From Cucumis sativus (Eukaryota > Streptophyta > Magnoliopsida > Cucurbitales > Cucurbitaceae): 64,000 nucleotides of DNA. Below, one piece after another: positions 59,813-64,000 of this stretch (position 1 is the first letter of the stretch; each line of letters begins with the position of its first letter). The DNA lies in assembly GCF_000004075.3 (NCBI RefSeq), contig NC_026657.2, positions 30,226,408 to 30,290,407 of the forward strand, in the 5' to 3' direction. The notes beneath the pieces are model-generated. The model did not search any database. It saw only the letters and a list, made by a program, of their open reading frames with translations, and was not told where the DNA came from. The position numbers were made by a program, and so were the translations under genes.

Positions 59813-60589
59813 TGTATAGAAAAGGAGTTTACATAGCTAATTTCCATTGATGCCAACCACACACCAAAAAGGCGATTAAAACCTTGGAACAAGATGGATG
59901 CAGAAATGGATTGAAGCAACGCTGCACAGTTTTTGTTTTGCCTTCAACTTAACATTTGGCTTCTGAGGTATATATCGTGAAGAGTCATGCAAGTTTGCTA
60001 AATAATTTTTATCGATGAAACCTGTTGGAAAGAATAGCCTTATTTTTCTTTTCAATCTTCAAATGAAACGGAAATCAAGGATCATAGAATCGGTAAAAGC
60101 AAGCGTTTTGTAGTGTAGGTTAGCTTACGAGCATTTGATATTTGCAATTAATTAATAAAAGACATCAACTTGAAAAAACTTAGGAGTATTTAATGAAAAT
60201 CAATGCTAAAATTGTCGAAACTCAAAACCTATTGGGTTTCCATTTTAAATTAAATTAATTGCAAAGAAATGGTTAGTGACAGATTGAAGTAAAAATGTAG
60301 AGGGTGAATCAAAACAAATAAAAATGGTCTGTGACAAAACTTAAATGAGAAAAAAGAATTTGTTCCAAAGTTTGAGACCAAGTAAATATTTAAACCTCTA
60401 TTCTTCCCCCTTCAACGTTGCATCTCCTTGCCTTTGACTTTCAAACACATAATCAATGGAGCTCCAATGGTGGAACGCACGTCGCCAAGTAGTGCCTCTC
60501 CATTTTCTTCTTCCTTCTCCTTGTCTATATGAACCTCCGCAACCCTGCCCGATCCACACACTGGCTTTTTCAGAAACAAAAAGCTCAAA
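59813..60589. other. Spacer between helicase and Ole e 1-like gene
   Basis: Helicase 3' untranslated region followed by AT-rich sequence, then a CT-rich leader from about 60400. No further gene seen. Confidence 0.5.
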
Positions 60590-61176
60590 ATGGGACCTTT
60601 ATTGCGCCTCACAATGGCAGCTTCACTTTTGATCGGCTGCATCAACATTGTAGCAGCCGGCGACGTCATTCATATCGGTGGAAAAGTTCTCTGCCAGGAC
60701 TGCACTCAGGGCTGGAACGAGTGGATCAACGGAAAGCCTCTCAAAGGTAATACAAATCAATTATTAACGAACAAGTACTTCAAAACTGAAATCGCATTTT
60801 CTAATGATGTTTATCGATGCTCTTGACCTCAGATTGTAAAGTATCTGTAACGTGTTTGGATGAGAGAAGTAGAGTGATGCATTACGCGAGCGATCTGACG
60901 GACGAATTAGGGCAATTTGATATCACTATCAACAAGTTTATTAACGGAAAGAAATTGAATCCGAAGAAATGCTCGGTGCGGCTCGTTTCGTCTCCGGATC
61001 TTGCGTGCAACGTCATGACCGATTTCGCCGGTGGTCGCTCCGGCGTTCAACTCCGGGGACCGAGCTTGGTGTACCGCGATCTTGTAAAGTATGTCCTCGG
61101 ACCATTTTACTTCACTTCGCCTATGTGTGAGGAACCTGATACAAGTGGTTCCGATGATAACGACGGGAAATATTAG
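60590..61176 (+). CDS. Pollen Ole e 1-like secreted protein
   Basis: Two exons (60590-60746, 60833-61176; AAAG|GTAATA...CTCAG|ATTGT) give 166 residues. Residues 1-23 (LLRLTMAASLLIGCINIVAA) are a signal peptide. The mature part has the Ole e 1 pattern: GKVLCQDCTQGWNEWINGKP, then VSVTCLDERSRV, ELGQFDITI, KKCSVRLVSSPD and CNVMTDFAGG, with six or more Cys expected to form disulphides. It ends in an acidic tail. Family members are cell-wall or extracellular proteins, many expressed in pollen or roots; biochemical function is mostly unknown. Exon 2 is clearly richer in GC than the surroundings, as is normal for coding DNA here. A downstream Met (residue 9) is an alternative start that would still leave a signal peptide. 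Confidence 0.85.
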
Positions 61177-61962
61177 TGAAAACATCGTCTTTTTCAAAAT
61201 TTTCTTTTTGTGGATCAATTCGAAGTTGCTGTTACTACTGATCTTGTGAATGAATGAAAATATGGTTATGAACTTATGATTGAATTACCGAACCACATTG
61301 AATGTGTCCATTAAATTTATTTCAATTACTACTTTTGAATGCTAAAAACTCGACTATCCTTTTGTTTCTGTTGTTTATCCAATTAGAACTTTTAGTTGTG
61401 CACTTTGTAGATTGTGTTCAACATATTTTAATTCAGTGGCTCCAATGGAGGAAGGGTTACATTGTTTAAGACATAAAATCTATATACCAATTTGAGTGTT
61501 CTAATCTCTTTGTGTAAAAAGTGAATTGATAGATTCGTTTTCTTAATTCTCAACTTCCATACCAAGATTGGCGCGGTTAATAGCATTAATTACAACATCT
61601 CCATCTAAGTTACATACTCAATTCATCAAACATTAGTCTATTAAAAAAAAAAAATCAATCATGTGCACTTTAAATTTTACAAATTTTTAATTTAAACCGT
61701 TAATTCATATTTATCCAAATACTTTTCTTATAATAATTACAAATTGAACTCAAAGTAAAGGGAGGAGAGGCATGAAAATGAAGATATCAATTGGGAATAA
61801 ATAATCGAAATGTATTTATTGGAAAGAAAACGTGGCAAGGCCTTACCGAAGCAACGTGGAAGAGCTCCAAATTCCAATTGCCGTTTGTGGCCAATAATCT
61901 CTGCCAAATTCCTAATTTGGGAAACCCCTCCGCCGCGCCCACCCTCCGCTCGATTTTCCGCC
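61177..61962. other. Spacer before the DUF1992 gene
   Basis: AT-rich spacer with an A tract at 61643-61653. The last ~130 bp are GC-rich leader sequence. An in-frame upstream ATG exists at 61810, but the ATG at 61963 (GCCATGGCG, a good context) is preferred. No other gene seen. Confidence 0.5.
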
Positions 61963-63686
61963 ATGGCGACTCGCCTTCCGACGACGAAGCCATTCTCTTT
62001 TCTAACTTCGAGATTATTTCCCGACGAAAACTCTCTGGCTGCCGCTCTCATCGGATCTAGCCGAAGGTGGGCGTCGTCGACGACGGCGTCGCCGCCGGGT
62101 AAATCACAGAAAACGGAGAAGAAGTTAGTGGACCGTCTTTCATCGGTGATAGACGCAGTCAACGACCGTAAACTCCCTCCAGAGCTCCGAGGCCAACGTA
62201 ACTCTGTTAGGTTATCCCTGCCTTTTACTTTATATTTGATTTCCTCTATCTGATTCGTTCTTTCATTTTTTATTTTCGAGATGTAATCCTGATTGTTGGT
62301 TTTGGTTGATATTTTGTTAATTCATGAAACAGTGTCTACCTCTTTTGTATCTGAAATTGATCGTGTTCTATGAATTCTGCATTCCTTTTCTTGTTACAAA
62401 GATTATCATCACAAATACGCTTACTGAAGATTGTTATCCCCTTTATGTGATTTCATTGTCACTCACTTCCTTCCAATCCTTGAAACTTAGAGGTATTGAA
62501 CTATCGACCAAATATGCAGCAACTTATTACCAATACTTCTATCTCTGTTGGAAAAAACAAACAAACAAACAAACCTTTAGTTTATGTGAACGGCAAAACT
62601 GGTCATATTCATATTATGCATGAGCCTATCTGCTATCATTATGGTTCTTGTTCAATTTCTGAAACATTTTATTGAAATTAAGTCTATCTTATTCTTCACT
62701 ATGATGAACATTTTATCTTGCACTATATTGAAGAGCTTTGCTTTTCAGCTATTGTTGGGTTGATTCGTTAGGATATTTTGGACAGGTCAGAAACTGATCT
62801 GATAAATGTTGTTGAGCGAAGGATTTGGAATTCCATGGAAGAAGGGCAATTTGAGAATTTACCAGGAAAAGGAAAACCTCTGAACCTGTCTATCAATCCT
62901 CATGCTGATCCGGCAGAAGACACACTGTATCGGATCTTGTCCAAGAATGGATGTGCACCTGAATGGGTTGAACTCAACAAAGAGATCAGGAGTAACATAT
63001 CCGAATGGCGATCGTCGTTGAAGAAAGCATTCGAAAGTAGAGGCAATGGTGATCATTCAATATGGACTGAGAGTAAAGAGGGTTTGCAAGTTCAATTGCA
63101 ACACATAAATGACAAGGTTAGTTATCAGTTTCATGGCTTCTTGATAATGGAAGATTGATACCTAAGTTCTTATTCAATATCGTATACTTTCTAGCATGTT
63201 AAATCACTGAATCTAAAAACTTTTGATGACTGAAAATAAATTTAATATTATATTATCTAACATAACCAGAAGTTAGTTAATCCAACCATTCTAAAATAGT
63301 TCCTTGCTGGAATTCTTCTATCTCAAGACTATTACTAGTCAATTTGATTTGGGTTGGTCCCAAACTAGACCCTAGATTTTAAAATTGAACATTTGATAGA
63401 AAATGCTCGATTTTGGTCCCATTAACGAAACTTGATCACTTTTGATATTCTAATTTGAAGAAATCAAGGGATCAAGTACGAACTATTCCACTCCTTACTA
63501 ATTGATTTTGAGATGAAACATCGTGTTATCAACTAGCGTTGAGTTAGTTTATGCATTACATTTCACAACCATTATAAACAATGTAGTTTACACTTGCAGG
63601 TTTTTCGGTATAACTTAATAGTTCCTTTCGGGCGCCAAATGTTTGGATTGAAATGGGAGAAAGAGATGGATCGTCTAGTAGAATGA
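61963..63686 (+). CDS. DUF1992 protein, DNAJC28-like, probably organellar
   Basis: Three exons (61963-62210, 62786-63116, 63600-63686) give 221 residues. The N-terminus (MATRLPTTKPFSFLTSRLFP, then SSRRWASSTTAS) is basic, Ser/Thr-rich and poor in acidic residues, as in mitochondrial targeting peptides. The conserved DUF1992 domain follows: VERRIWNSMEEGQFENLPGK, GKPLNL, ADPAEDTLYRILSKNG, APEWVELNKEI, and ends VPFGRQMFGLKWEKEMDRL. DUF1992 is found in DnaJ subfamily C member 28 proteins and in short bacterial homologues; its role is poorly known. No J-domain HPD motif is present, so DnaJ function should not be assumed. The splice junctions are GTTAG|GTTATC, ACAG|GTCAG, AAG|GTTAGT and GCAG|GTTTTT. 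Confidence 0.87.
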
Positions 63687-64000
63687 AATAAGTTGTTTCT
63701 TCTCTTTGAGCTTGCATTGGTTTTGCTTTTCAGGTAAAATCAGCATTATTCATATCTTTAGAGATATAAAATTTGTTGGAGTCATAGAATTAAGAAGAAA
63801 AGAATTTGGAGTATGTTGGCATATACAAAATGATAGCACTTTCATAGGCGCAGCTGAAAGTTGTTTAAGAATGTAGTAGCAAAAATCGTTTCATTAATTA
63901 TATGAAATGAACTTTTTAGTGAGTGTTCTCAGCATTTTTCTTTCCATATACAAATTATTTTATTTCATTTGTTATTTAATTAATTAGAAGTTTAGAATAT
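63687..64000. other. 3' flank of the DUF1992 gene
   Basis: AT-rich, presumably 3' untranslated region then spacer. Nothing else seen before the window ends. Confidence 0.45.

Noticed and set aside
1-64000. CRISPR arrays, operons, prokaryotic features, rRNA genes
   Set aside because: Nothing of the kind is present; the window is plant nuclear DNA with spliced genes.

Overview
This is plant nuclear DNA: AT-rich, intron-bearing genes with GT-AG splice sites, and plant-specific families (UDP-glycosyltransferases with a PSPG box, pectin methylesterase, an F-box/FBA family, T2 RNases, an Ole e 1-like protein). The T2 RNases resemble my recollection of the bitter-gourd seed RNase MC1 type, and the repeat content has a cucurbit look, so Cucurbitaceae is my best guess. 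This is inference; no search could be run. Gene models below are spliced by eye and every reported exon chain keeps frame from ATG to stop.

Layout. (1) 1-12.9 kb: three UGT73-like glucosyltransferase genes, two on the minus strand (one cut by the window edge) and one on the plus strand whose 2.9-kb intron carries about 1.1 kb of degenerate TTAATTATTTGCAT repeat. The space between the first two holds transposon debris. (2) 14.5-22.5 kb: a 20-exon nuclear gene for a PHD-finger/GNAT protein with two TPL-binding-like modules. (3) 22.5-45.6 kb: a young tandem array built from repeats of [3' debris of the PHD gene - F-box gene - T2 RNase gene]. It holds four intact F-box genes, two intact RNase genes, the footprint of a lost third RNase, a pectinesterase gene lodged inside one unit, and several PHD-gene relics. 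(4) 46.2-63.7 kb: ordinary single-copy genes: poly(A)-binding protein (minus), GPI-type aspartic protease (minus), DBP5/LOS4-like DEAD-box helicase (plus), an Ole e 1-like secreted protein (plus) and a DUF1992/DNAJC28-like organellar protein (plus).

The part that deserves attention is region 3. Its F-box genes are of the FBA type, to which the pollen S-locus F-box (SLF/SFB) genes belong. Its RNases are secreted, basic, single-intron T2 enzymes with the intron where S-RNases have theirs. Arrays interleaving these two families are the hallmark of gametophytic self-incompatibility (S-RNase) loci, yet cucurbits are not known for this system. The two RNases differ almost only by amino-acid replacements in the stretch between the two catalytic motifs, the place of the S-RNase hypervariable region. 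The four F-box copies are mosaics of each other, with variable patches and a repeat-length-variable hinge. Whether this is an S-locus relic, a reused S-like module or a coincidental neighbourhood can only be settled by phylogeny, expression and population data.

The long intergenic stretches are AT-rich. What I could see in them is listed; elsewhere I saw no further genes, tRNAs, rRNAs or CRISPR arrays.
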